Positions 1-6,276 of a stretch of 6,276 nucleotides of DNA are shown here, piece by piece (position 1 is the stretch's first letter; each line of letters begins with the position of its first letter). The DNA lies in NCBI GenBank assembly GCA_902495955.1, contig CABUZE010000056.1, forward strand, positions 1-6,276, in the 5' to 3' direction. A program made the position numbers and the translations under genes. The stretch comes from an uncultured Collinsella sp. (GTDB lineage Bacteria; Actinomycetota; Coriobacteriia; Coriobacteriales; Coriobacteriaceae). The notes beneath the pieces were generated by a model. That model worked only from the letters and a program-made list of their open reading frames with translations. It had not been told where the DNA came from and ran no database searches.

Positions 1-2055
1 CTTGCCAACGAGCAGGTTACCGAGGGCAAGTGCTGGCGCTGCGGCACCGAGCCCGAGAAGCGCGACCTTGAGCAGTGGTACTACAAGATTACCGAGTACT
101 CCCAGGAGCTGCTCGACGATCTGGAGAAGCTCCCCGGCTGGCCCGAGCGCGTCAAGCAGATGCAGGCCAACTGGATCGGCCGCTCCGAGGGCGCCGAGGT
201 CGACTTTACCCTGTGCGACCAGGATGGCGAGCCCATCGAGGGCGATGAGCGCAAGATCACCGTCTTCACCACGCGTGCCGACACGCTCTTCGGTGTGTCC
301 TTCTTTGTCCTGGCTCCCGAGTACGCCGGCCTGCACGAGCTCGTCGAGGGCACGGAATACGAGGAGGCCGTGACCAAGATCGTCGAGGACTCCAAGCATA
401 TCTCTGCCGTCGAGCGTGCCCAGGGCACCCTCGAGAAGCACGGCGCCTTTACCGGCCGCTACGTGGTGAACCCCGTCAACGGCGAGAAGGTCCCCGTGTG
501 GGTTGCCGATTATGTCGTTGCCGACTACGGCACCGGCGCCGTCATGGCCGTTCCCTGCGGCGACCAGCGCGACTTTGAGTTTGCCCGCAAGTACGATCTG
601 CCTATTGTGCCGATCATCCTGGACGATGACGATCGTGCTGCCGTCGAGGCCAGCGGCGAGACCATCGATACCTTCCATGCCGAGACCGTCGACTGGGATT
701 GCGCCCACGCTGCCGAGGGCACGCTTGTCCAGTCCGGCAAGTACACCGGCATGCGCGGCGGCAAGCACTCCGAGGGCGAGGCTGCGATCGTGGCCGACCT
801 CGAGGCCATGGGCTGCGGCCGTCGCAAGGTCGAGTTCCGTCTGCGCGACTGGCTCATCAGCCGCCAGCGTTACTGGGGCAACCCCATCCCGGCCATCCAC
901 TGCGAGCACTGCGGCATCGTGCCCGTGCCCGAGGACCAGCTGCCGGTGACGCTGCCCGAGAACCTGGACCTGGGTGCCGGCGAGACCCTCGCCGAGTGCA
1001 AGGAGTTCTACGAGACCACCTGCCCGGTCTGCGGTCGCCCGGCCAAGCGCGAGACCGATACCATGGACACCTTTACCTGCTCCAGCTGGTATTACCTGCG
1101 CTATACCGACCCGCACAACACCGAGCTGCCCTTCTCCCGCGAGGCTGCCGACCGTTGGATGCCCGTCGATAACTATATCGGCGGTATCGAGCATGCCATT
1201 TTGCACCTGCTCTACAGCCGCTTCTTTACCAAGGCCCTGCGCGACCTCGGTCTACTGAGCGTTGACGAGCCCTTCACCAACCTGCTGTGCCAGGGCATGG
1301 TCAAGGACGAGAACGGCGACACCATGTCCAAGTACAAGGGCAACGTCGTGCCCCCGAGCTCGGTCATCGAGCCCTACGGCGCCGACACCATGCGTCTGGC
1401 GATCCTGTTTATCGCCCCGCCCGAGAAGGACTTCGACTGGGATCCCAAGGCCGTCGAGGGCGCTAACCGCTTCATTAAGCGCGCCTGGCGTATCGTGTGG
1501 CAGCTCGTCCAGTCCGGCGACGCCAACGTGACCTTTGACAAGTTCGCGCTCGACGAGGTCGCGATAAAGCTTTATCGCGAGCGTCACCGCACCATTGCCA
1601 AGTGCACCGAGGACTTCGATCGCGGCCAGTTCAACACCGCCATCTCGGCCGTCATGGAGCTCGTCAACGCGGCGAGCGCCTACCTCAACGCTACTGAGGG
1701 CGCTTCCCGTGATAAGGCGCTGTGCTACGGCGTGGCCAAGGATATCGTGAGCGTCCTGGCGCCCATCTGCCCGTTCTGGGCCGACGAGCTGTGGCACGAG
1801 GCACTCGGCTGCGAGGGCAACGCCTACACCGCCGCCTGGCCCGAGTTCGACCTGGCCGAGTCCATCGAGGACACGGTGCAGATCGTCGTACAGGTGCTCG
1901 GCAAGGTCCGTGGCCGCAGCGACGTCGCCCGCGACGCCTCCAACGAGGAGATGCAGGCTGCCGCCGAGGAAGCCGTTGCCAAGTGGCTTGAGGGCAAGAC
2001 GGTCGTCAAGGCCATCTGCGTGCCTGGCAAGCTGGTCAACCTGGTGGTCAAGTAA
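1..2055 (+). CDS. leuS: Leucyl-tRNA synthetase, 5'-truncated by window edge
   Basis: Cytoplasmic class I aminoacyl-tRNA synthetase that charges tRNA-Leu with leucine and hydrolyses misacylated products. The frame is open from base 1, giving 684 residues. Bacterial LeuRS is usually about 800-870 residues, so roughly 150-180 N-terminal residues, including the HIGH motif, lie outside the window. Residues counted from the window start: zinc module CWRCG at 11-15; WIGRSEG leading into the CP1 editing domain; editing threonine-rich motif TTRADT at 90-95; GTGAVMAVP plus CGDQRD at 177-191; SRQRYWG; a second Cys pair set, CEHCG at 301 and CPVCG at 341; the KMSKS-loop equivalent TMSKYKGN at 441-448; then an anticodon-binding helical domain and the small C-terminal tRNA-binding domain ending VNLVVK. 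The 3' end is complete at TAA 2053-2055. Oddities are the KMSKS loop reading TMSKY and Gly replacing the usual His in the editing GHD/AHD motif. Followed by a terminator, so it is probably not cotranscribed with rimP. Confidence 0.97.
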   Translation, partial: LANEQVTEGKCWRCGTEPEKRDLEQWYYKITEYSQELLDDLEKLPGWPERVKQMQANWIGRSEGAEVDFTLCDQDGEPIEGDERKITVFTTRADTLFGVSFFVLAPEYAGLHELVEGTEYEEAVTKIVEDSKHISAVERAQGTLEKHGAFTGRYVVNPVNGEKVPVWVADYVVADYGTGAVMAVPCGDQRDFEFARKYDLPIVPIILDDDDRAAVEASGETIDTFHAETVDWDCAHAAEGTLVQSGKYTGMRGGKHSEGEAAIVADLEAMGCGRRKVEFRLRDWLISRQRYWGNPIPAIHCEHCGIVPVPEDQLPVTLPENLDLGAGETLAECKEFYETTCPVCGRPAKRETDTMDTFTCSSWYYLRYTDPHNTELPFSREAADRWMPVDNYIGGIEHAILHLLYSRFFTKALRDLGLLSVDEPFTNLLCQGMVKDENGDTMSKYKGNVVPPSSVIEPYGADTMRLAILFIAPPEKDFDWDPKAVEGANRFIKRAWRIVWQLVQSGDANVTFDKFALDEVAIKLYRERHRTIAKCTEDFDRGQFNTAISAVMELVNAASAYLNATEGASRDKALCYGVAKDIVSVLAPICPFWADELWHEALGCEGNAYTAAWPEFDLAESIEDTVQIVVQVLGKVRGRSDVARDASNEEMQAAAEEAVAKWLEGKTVVKAICVPGKLVNLVVK

Positions 2056-2080
2056 GCGCTGCGCGCATAGTTGACATCAA

Positions 2081-2119
2081 AAAGCGAGGGACGATTCCGC
2101 AGGAGTCGCCCCTCGCTTT
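2081..2119 (+). terminator. Long hairpin terminator after leuS, possibly bidirectional
   Basis: The arms 2081-2098 and 2102-2119 pair over 18 positions around a GCA triloop, with one A-C mismatch and one G-U wobble. The stem begins 26 bases after the leuS stop. On the + strand the tail is only moderately U-rich (TTTGGTT). On the - strand the stem is followed by TTTTTGATG, a better U-tract, so the element could stop transcription from both sides. No gene on the - strand nearby explains why that would be needed. The long, nearly perfect stem makes a structural role secure. Its strength as a terminator is inferred. Confidence 0.8.
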
Positions 2120-2123
2120 GGTT

Positions 2124-2155
2124 ACGGATACTTGCGACAACGCCCAATTATCCGT
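2124..2155 (+). terminator. Weaker second hairpin, possible tandem terminator
   Basis: The outer arms ACGGATA (2124-2130) and TATCCGT (2149-2155) pair perfectly. After one mismatch the pairing continues with TTG/CAA and, across a two-base bulge, a short GC pair block around an ACAA loop. The stem is followed by TTCTTG, a poor U-tract. It begins five bases after the leuS terminator, so it may act as a back-up terminator or simply as 3' RNA structure. The fold is visible in the sequence. The function is a guess. Confidence 0.4.
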
Positions 2156-2204
2156 TTCTTGTGGAGAACCTGTGCTCACGCTGACCTGCGGGTTTGTGTT
2201 GTGG

Positions 2205-2233
2205 TTGCACGTTTGCGCAGGTATTGGTATAGT
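2205..2233 (+). promoter_or_regulatory. Extended -10 sigma-70-type promoter for rimP-nusA-infB
   Basis: A -35-like TTGCAC (2205-2210, matching TTG of the consensus) is separated by exactly 17 bases from TATAGT (2228-2233, five of six matches to TATAAT). The -10 is preceded by TGG, giving a TGn extended -10 that would compensate for the weak -35. The predicted start of transcription is near 2239-2241, which gives a leader of about 72 bases before rimP. The region is locally A+T-richer than the genes on either side. A short dyad, TTTGC-TT-GCAAA (2233-2244), overlaps the predicted start. This is the only convincing promoter between the leuS terminator and rimP. Confidence 0.6.
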
Positions 2234-2258
2234 TTGCTTGCAAATGAAGTTGTAATTG

Positions 2259-2291
2259 AAAGAAGTGGGGTTTCGGCCCCGCTTCTTTTTT
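2259..2291 (+). terminator. Intrinsic-terminator-like hairpin in the rimP leader (candidate attenuator)
   Basis: The arms 2259-2270 and 2277-2288 form 12 base pairs with one G-U wobble and a six-base TTTCGG loop. The GC-rich upper half sits on an A/U base, and the right side runs into six consecutive T (2286-2291). This is the classical shape of a Rho-independent terminator. It lies about 20 bases after the predicted transcription start and ends only eight bases before the rimP ribosome binding site. No room is left for a promoter after it, so the operon must be transcribed through it. In Bacillus subtilis the equivalent leader is a site of NusA-dependent attenuation. The same role here is inferred. 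Confidence 0.75.
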
Positions 2292-2299
2292 GTATGGAT

Positions 2300-2304
2300 G
2301 GAGG
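2300..2304 (+). promoter_or_regulatory. Ribosome binding site of rimP
   Basis: GGAGG lies seven bases before ATG 2312 and decides that start. An in-frame ATG at 2294 lies upstream of this site, so the site could not serve it, and the in-frame TTG at 2132 lies before the promoter. Confidence 0.85.
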
Positions 2305-2311
2305 TGCCGCA

Positions 2312-2806
2312 ATGGTCAAGACCAAGACCGAGCAGGCGATCATCGACGCGCTCGAGGCCGTCGCTCCCCAGCACGATATCGACATCGTCGACGTTGAGCT
2401 CGTGGGTGCCACCAAGGCCCCCTGCGTGCGTGTGCGTATCGAGGGTGCTGAGGGTCAGAGCCTGTCGCTCAACGACGTCACGGCCAACACCAAATGGGTC
2501 GGCGATGTGATTGAGGAGCTCGACCCCATCTCTTCGAGCTATACGCTCGAGGTGTCGAGCCCGGGTATGGCGCGCCCGCTGCGCCGCCCGCGTGACTTTG
2601 CCCGCTTTGTGGGCGAGAACTGCGAGCTCACCTCCACCGCCACCGAGGGCCGTCGCAAGTACGCCGGCAAGATTGCCGCCGCCACCGAGACGAACGTGAC
2701 CCTCGAGCTCGAGGACGGCGAGTCCGTCACCCTCGATTTTTCCGATGTTAAAAAGTGCAAGTTGAAGCCCACCTATGACTTCAAGCCCGCGAAGGAAGGA
2801 AAGTAA
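2312..2806 (+). CDS. rimP: Ribosome maturation factor RimP
   Basis: RimP binds the free 30S subunit and assists late assembly of its head region in the cytoplasm. The protein has 164 residues, a normal length for the family. The N-terminal domain contains IDIVDVELVG, and the family signature YTLEVSSPGMARPLRRPRDF starts at residue 77, with SSPG at 82-85. The C-terminal SH3-like domain follows (about 93-160) and ends in a Lys-rich tail. The start ATG is set by GGAGG seven bases upstream. It is the first gene of the rimP-nusA-infB operon. Its TAA stop is one base from the nusA start, so translational coupling is likely. Expression probably depends on readthrough of the leader hairpin at 2259-2291. 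The identification is secure from the signature motif and the gene order. Confidence 0.95.
   Translation: MVKTKTEQAIIDALEAVAPQHDIDIVDVELVGATKAPCVRVRIEGAEGQSLSLNDVTANTKWVGDVIEELDPISSSYTLEVSSPGMARPLRRPRDFARFVGENCELTSTATEGRRKYAGKIAAATETNVTLELEDGESVTLDFSDVKKCKLKPTYDFKPAKEGK
2796..2800 (+). promoter_or_regulatory. Ribosome binding site of nusA
   Basis: AAGGA, within a purine-rich run that encodes the last codons of rimP, lies seven bases before ATG 2808. It supports that start over the in-frame ATG at 2775, which lies inside rimP and would add eleven residues before the conserved N-terminus. Confidence 0.75.
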
Positions 2807-2807
2807 G

Positions 2808-4055
2808 ATGGCAGCATCCGACATGATGTCCGCCCTGATGGAGCTTTGCCAGGAGAAGCACATCGACCAGCTCTACCTGATCGACCGCCTGGAGCAGTCG
2901 CTCGCCAAGAGATATGCCGAGATCATGCATCTTGAGTGGGGCGCCAAGGTGACCATCGACCGCACCACCGGCAAGATCTACGTCTACCGTCTGGAGCCGA
3001 TCGACGATTCCATGGACGAGGAGGGCAACTTCACCGAGTTCGAGGAGATCGACGTCACTCCCAAGAACACGAGCCGCATCGCCGCCCAGCACGCCAAGGC
3101 CGAGATCAACGCCATCGTGCGCAACTCCGCCCGCGAGCAGATTTACGAGGAGTTCTCCGGTCGCATCGGCGACCTCATCAGCGGTACCGTGCTGCAGTCC
3201 ACGCCCGACTTCACGATCGTCAAGATTCGCGAGGGCGTTGAGGCCGAGCTTCCGCACTTCGACCAGCGCCGTTACGAGAACGAGCGCAATGAGCGTCCGA
3301 TGGGCGAGCGCTACCTGCACAACCAGCACATCAAGGCCGTGATCATCGACGATCGCGACCCCAACTCCAACCTGCAGCCGGTTCGTGGCGAGCACAGCCG
3401 TCCGCCGATTGTCATCTCCCGTACCCACCCCGAGCTCATGCGTCGTCTGTTTGAGCAGGAGGTGCCCGAGATTTATGAGGGCACCGTCCAGATCAAGTCG
3501 ATCGCCCGCGAGCCCGGCCAGCGCTCCAAGGTTGCCGTCCACTCGCTCGACGATCGCCTGGATCCGGTTGGCGCCTGCGTCGGTCCCAAGGGCAGCCGTG
3601 TTCGCGCCGTCGTGGGCGAGCTCCGTGGCGAGCGCGTCGACGTCATCCTGTGGGATGCCGATCCGGCCGTCTACGTCGCCAACGCCCTGTCGCCCGCCAA
3701 GGTCACCCGCGTCCTCATCGACGAGGAGAAGGCCTACGCCGGCGTCATCGTGCCCGACGACCAGCTGTCCCTCGCCATCGGCAAGGAGGGCCAGAATGCC
3801 CGCCTCGCCGCGCGCCTGACCGGCTGGCACATCGACATTAAGTCCGAGACCCTTGCCGCCGACATCCTCAAGAACGTTCCCGTACACGAGGAGCCCGCCG
3901 CCGACCTGATCGGTGACGAGGAGGACGAGGACGTCCGTCGTTGCGAGTTCGTGTCCGAGGACGGCATCCAGTGCCGCAACCAGGCCCGTCCCGGCTCCCG
4001 TTTCTGCGGTGTCCACGACACCGACGCCTTCGATGATGCGGAGGACCTGATCTAG
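2808..4055 (+). CDS. nusA: Transcription termination/antitermination factor NusA with Cys/His tail
   Basis: NusA binds RNA polymerase at the RNA exit channel and modulates pausing, termination and antitermination. The product has 415 residues. The RNAP-binding N-terminal domain spans about 1-118. An S1 domain begins near residue 121 (GDLISGTVL) and carries an apparently long loop at 181-200 before [11 protein letters not shown]1 has GPKGSRV at 259-265 followed by [12 protein letters not shown]2 has [19 protein letters not shown] around 325. There are no acidic repeat domains of the E. coli type. Instead, after an acidic linker (EEDEDV), the protein ends in Cys379-X9-Cys389-X10-Cys400-X2-His403, a likely zinc-binding module, and an acidic tail. 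The start at 2808 is supported by its ribosome binding site and sits one base after rimP. A 91-base gap, with no ylxR, separates it from infB. The family assignment is certain. The tail function is unknown. Confidence 0.96.
   Translation: MAASDMMSALMELCQEKHIDQLYLIDRLEQSLAKRYAEIMHLEWGAKVTIDRTTGKIYVYRLEPIDDSMDEEGNFTEFEEIDVTPKNTSRIAAQHAKAEINAIVRNSAREQIYEEFSGRIGDLISGTVLQSTPDFTIVKIREGVEAELPHFDQRRYENERNERPMGERYLHNQHIKAVIIDDRDPNSNLQPVRGEHSRPPIVISRTHPELMRRLFEQEVPEIYEGTVQIKSIAREPGQRSKVAVHSLDDRLDPVGACVGPKGSRVRAVVGELRGERVDVILWDADPAVYVANALSPAKVTRVLIDEEKAYAGVIVPDDQLSLAIGKEGQNARLAARLTGWHIDIKSETLAADILKNVPVHEEPAADLIGDEEDEDVRRCEFVSEDGIQCRNQARPGSRFCGVHDTDAFDDAEDLI
3942..4016 (+). other. Putative zinc-binding C-terminal module of NusA (residues 379-403)
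   Basis: The spacing C-X9-C-X10-C-X2-H contains a central 'DGxxCRNxxxPGSRFC' pattern. It resembles small Cys3His modules of the form C..T..G..C......GS..C..H that I recall as stand-alone or terminal segments in unrelated bacterial and phage proteins. The module is separated from KH2 by an acidic flexible linker. The four ligands are seen directly. Metal binding is inferred, and a role in RNA, ribosome or polymerase contact is only a possibility. It is not the YlxR fold as I know it, since the GRGAY motif is absent. Confidence 0.6.
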
Positions 4056-4110
4056 CGCGCGGTCGCGCCGGGCAGGTCCCAGCGCATACCCCACGCTCGT
4101 TCAGTCTCTA

Positions 4111-4125
4111 GGCACCCAAGGTGCC
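4111..4125 (+). other. Small perfect hairpin in the infB leader
   Basis: GGCACC and GGTGCC pair perfectly around a CAA triloop, nine bases before the infB ribosome binding site. No U-tract follows (AGAAAGGG comes next), so it is not an intrinsic terminator. It may be an RNA-stability or processing element or may tune infB translation. Of the remaining 91-base gap (4056-4146), only GC-rich self-complementary sequence just after the nusA stop stands out, and no gene fits. Confidence 0.4.
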
Positions 4126-4134
4126 AGAAAGGGT

Positions 4135-4140
4135 AGGTGA
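4135..4140 (+). promoter_or_regulatory. Ribosome binding site of infB
   Basis: AGGTGA lies six bases before ATG 4147 and fixes the start. The resulting N-terminus, [14 protein letters not shown], matches the usual beginning of the first IF2 N-terminal module. Confidence 0.75.
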
Positions 4141-4146
4141 AGTCAT

Positions 4147-6276
4147 ATGGCAAAAGTCCGTGTGTCCACCCTGGCCAAAGAGTTCGGCATGACCTCCAAG
4201 GAACTGATGGGTCATCTCGCCGAAATGAAGATTCCCGCTAAGTCCGCTTCCTCCGCCCTGGAGGACGCTTACGTCGCCATGGTCCGCAAGCAGCTCGCCT
4301 CGGTGATTGAGGCCCGCGCCCAGGAAGTCGAGGCCGCCAAGCAGGCCGAGGAGCAGGCCGCTGCCGCCGAGGAGGCAGCACGCGCTGCCGAGGCAGAGCG
4401 CGAGCGCATCGCCGCCGAGAAGGCACGCGAGGAGGAGCGCCGCCAGTTCGCCGCCGCCCAGGCTGCCGAGGAGGCCGCCCGCGCCGAGGCCGAGGCTAAG
4501 AAGAAGGCCGAGCAGGAGCGCCTTGCCCGCGAGAAGGAGGAGGCTGCCCGCGAGGCCCAGCGCCGCGCCGTTCCCGCTTCCGACTCCGGTTCGCGTTTCC
4601 GTTCGCTGCTCGACCAGATCGCCGCACAGGAGACTGTGCTCAAGGAGAAGAAGGACGCCGAGGAGAAGGCCAAGGCCGAGCGCGCTGCCGAGCGCGGCAA
4701 CCGTCGTGGCGGCAACAACGACCGTCGCGGTGGCCGTCGTAACGATCGCAACGCCTCCGACAACAACTCCGAGCGCAACGCCTCCGAGAGCCGTCCTCAC
4801 AGCCATCGCACCAATGCCAGCAACAACGTCGCTGCCGGCATGGACTTCCCCAACCCCGACAAGCAGGGCAAGGGCAAGAAGCGCAAGGGCGGTCACAACA
4901 ACGAAGAGGACCACTACAGCCGCATGGCTCGCGAGGCCGAGGAGTACAGCCGCGAGAAGGTGCTCGAGGAGGCTCGTGCCGCCGTCGAGGAGGCCTCTCG
5001 CGAGTCCACTGGTCGCCGCAAAAAGCGCAAGGAGAAGCGCGAGCGCGAGGCCGCAAAGGCTCAGGAGGAGCGCAAGATTGAGGAGGCGCTGGCCCAGGGC
5101 GTGAACCCCGAGGACCTCGACGCCATCAAGGTCTCCCAGGGCGTTACCGTCCAGGAGCTCGCCGAGGCACTCGACGTTCCGGCCAACGACATCATCAAGC
5201 GCCTGTTCCTGCTGGGCACGCCGCTTACCATGACGCAGTCCATGTCCGACGACCTCGTCGAGCTCGTTGCCGACGACCTTGGTCGCCAGATCAAGATCAT
5301 CACCCCCGAGGAGGAGAACACCTTCTCGTTCTATGACGATCCCGCCGACCTTAAGCCGCGCGCCCCGGTCGTCACCGTCATGGGCCACGTCGACCACGGC
5401 AAGACGAGCCTCCTCGACGCCATCCGTCACACCGGCGTCGCTGCCGGCGAGGCGGGCGGCATTACGCAGGCCATCGGCGCTTCGCAGGTCATGATCAACG
5501 ACCGTAAGATCACCTTCATCGATACCCCCGGTCACGCGACCTTTACGGCCATGCGTGCCCGCGGCGCCAAGGTGACCGATATCGTCATCCTGATCGTGGC
5601 CGCCGACGACGGCGTCATGCCCCAGACCATCGAGTCGATTAACCACGCCAAGGCCGCTGGCGTTCCCATCGTCGTCGCCGTCAACAAGCTCGATAAGCCG
5701 GGTGCCAACCCCGACCGTGTGCGCCAGGAGCTCACCGAGTACGGCATCATCCCCGAGGAGTGGGGCGGACAGAACATGTTCGTCAACATCTCGGCCAAGC
5801 AGAAGATCGGTATCGACGACCTGCTCGAGACCGTGCTGCTCCAGGCCGACGTGCTCGAGCTCAAGGCCAACCCTGACACCTTCGCTTCGGGCAACGTCCT
5901 CGAGGCTAAGCTCGACAAGGGCCGCGGCTCGGTTGCCACCGTGCTCGTGACCCGCGGTACCCTGCACGTGGGCGATACGCTGGTCGCCGGCCTCACCTAT
6001 GGCCGCGTCCGCGCCATGCTCGACCCCAAGGGCAACGCCGTTACCGAGGCCGGTCCTTCTGACGCTGTCGAGATCTTGGGTCTGCAGTCCGTCCCCAACG
6101 CCGGCGATGAGTTCCGTGTGTTCGAGGACGAGCGCGAGGCGCGTGCGCTGGCCGACGAGCGTTCGCTCAAGGCCCGTATCGAGGAGCAGAGCCGCGTCAA
6201 GCACGTCACGCTCGAGAACCTCTTCGAGACCATCGCCGACGCCGAGGTCAAAGAGCTCAACCTGATCATCAAGGCC
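4147..6276 (+). CDS. infB: Translation initiation factor IF2, 3'-truncated by window edge
   Basis: IF2 is the GTPase that positions initiator fMet-tRNA on the 30S subunit and promotes subunit joining. The window holds 710 codons with no stop. Compared with known IF2 proteins, about 220 residues (the end of domain III and the fMet-tRNA-binding domain) are missing. In order: IF2_N module 1-50; a long Glu/Ala/Arg-rich, probably helical segment at about 50-180; a basic Asn/Arg/Gly segment with RRGG motifs at about 182-235; a second charged helical segment at 257-317; a second IF2_N-type module at about 319-385; and the G domain with GHVDHGKT at 413-420, GGITQ at 437-441, DTPGH at 459-463, NKLD at 513-516 and SAK at 549-551. 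Domain II follows ([20 protein letters not shown]). The catalytic His463 is present, but switch I reads GITQAIGAS rather than the usual GITQHIGAY. The start is set by AGGTGA six bases upstream. It is probably cotranscribed with nusA. Confidence 0.96.
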   Translation, partial: MAKVRVSTLAKEFGMTSKELMGHLAEMKIPAKSASSALEDAYVAMVRKQLASVIEARAQEVEAAKQAEEQAAAAEEAARAAEAERERIAAEKAREEERRQFAAAQAAEEAARAEAEAKKKAEQERLAREKEEAAREAQRRAVPASDSGSRFRSLLDQIAAQETVLKEKKDAEEKAKAERAAERGNRRGGNNDRRGGRRNDRNASDNNSERNASESRPHSHRTNASNNVAAGMDFPNPDKQGKGKKRKGGHNNEEDHYSRMAREAEEYSREKVLEEARAAVEEASRESTGRRKKRKEKREREAAKAQEERKIEEALAQGVNPEDLDAIKVSQGVTVQELAEALDVPANDIIKRLFLLGTPLTMTQSMSDDLVELVADDLGRQIKIITPEEENTFSFYDDPADLKPRAPVVTVMGHVDHGKTSLLDAIRHTGVAAGEAGGITQAIGASQVMINDRKITFIDTPGHATFTAMRARGAKVTDIVILIVAADDGVMPQTIESINHAKAAGVPIVVAVNKLDKPGANPDRVRQELTEYGIIPEEWGGQNMFVNISAKQKIGIDDLLETVLLQADVLELKANPDTFASGNVLEAKLDKGRGSVATVLVTRGTLHVGDTLVAGLTYGRVRAMLDPKGNAVTEAGPSDAVEILGLQSVPNAGDEFRVFEDEREARALADERSLKARIEEQSRVKHVTLENLFETIADAEVKELNLIIKA

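Noticed and set aside
160..2055. leuS starting at ATG 160
   Set aside because: The frame is open to base 1 and codes for conserved LeuRS sequence (LANEQV, CWRCG), so the gene simply enters from the left edge.
2071..2099. TTGACA after leuS as a -35 box
   Set aside because: It is a perfect hexamer, but 17 bases downstream there is only ATTCCG, inside the terminator stem, so there is no -10.
2132..2311. N-terminal extension of rimP from the in-frame TTG at 2132 or ATG at 2294
   Set aside because: The 2132 start precedes the promoter and would encode residues across the terminator hairpin. The 2294 start has no ribosome binding site of its own. GGAGG fits ATG 2312.
2048..2863. Open frame of 271 codons on the - strand spanning the intergenic region and rimP
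   Set aside because: It runs through two terminator hairpins and the rimP promoter region, and nothing in the translation looks like a protein family.
2781..4094. Open frame of 437 codons on the - strand opposite nusA
   Set aside because: Same codon-bias effect. Composition is Val/Leu/Gly/Asp/Ala-rich, with no motifs and no ribosome binding context.
4840..4926. Internal starts in infB (ATG 4840 or 4924) that would give short IF2 isoforms, as in E. coli
   Set aside because: ATG 4840 has no Shine-Dalgarno sequence. ATG 4924 has GAGGA only at a distant 13-base spacing. Not supportable from sequence alone.
4108..6204. Open frame of 698 codons on the - strand opposite infB
   Set aside because: Shadow of a G+C-rich gene whose codons end in G/C. 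The translation is low-complexity Leu/Gly/Ala/Val, has no recognisable domain, and infB on the + strand is certain.

Overview
The window is a G+C-rich stretch of bacterial chromosome. Codons end strongly in G or C, so long open frames also appear on the opposite strand. It carries core translation and transcription genes, all on the + strand, and I see no mobile element, CRISPR array, tRNA or rRNA. The protein style and codon use suggest an actinobacterium of class Coriobacteriia, in the Collinsella/Olsenella area. That placement is an inference from memory of such sequences, not a computed result.

Layout: (1) 1-2055 is the 3' four fifths of leuS, leucyl-tRNA synthetase, cut by the left edge. 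(2) 2056-2311 is a 256-base intergenic region. It holds a long hairpin terminator just after leuS, a weaker second hairpin, an extended -10 promoter, and a second, very terminator-like hairpin that lies between that promoter and the next gene. (3) 2312-2806 is rimP, 30S ribosome maturation factor. (4) 2808-4055 is nusA, one base after rimP, with an unusual Cys/His tail. (5) 4056-4146 is a 91-base gap with a small hairpin, where many bacteria carry ylxR. (6) 4147-6276 is infB, translation initiation factor IF2, cut by the right edge inside the protein.

rimP, nusA and infB form the conserved operon that links transcription elongation and termination (NusA), small-subunit assembly (RimP) and translation initiation (IF2). 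The only convincing promoter for it sits upstream of an intrinsic-terminator-shaped leader hairpin. Transcription of the operon must therefore read through that hairpin, which fits an attenuation circuit, possibly NusA autoregulation.

The points that look least ordinary are the C-X9-C-X10-C-X2-H tail of NusA, the missing ylxR, the leader attenuator with a three-codon ORF abutting it, and substitutions in signature motifs of IF2 (switch I) and LeuRS (KMSKS loop and editing site). No wholly new multi-gene system is visible.
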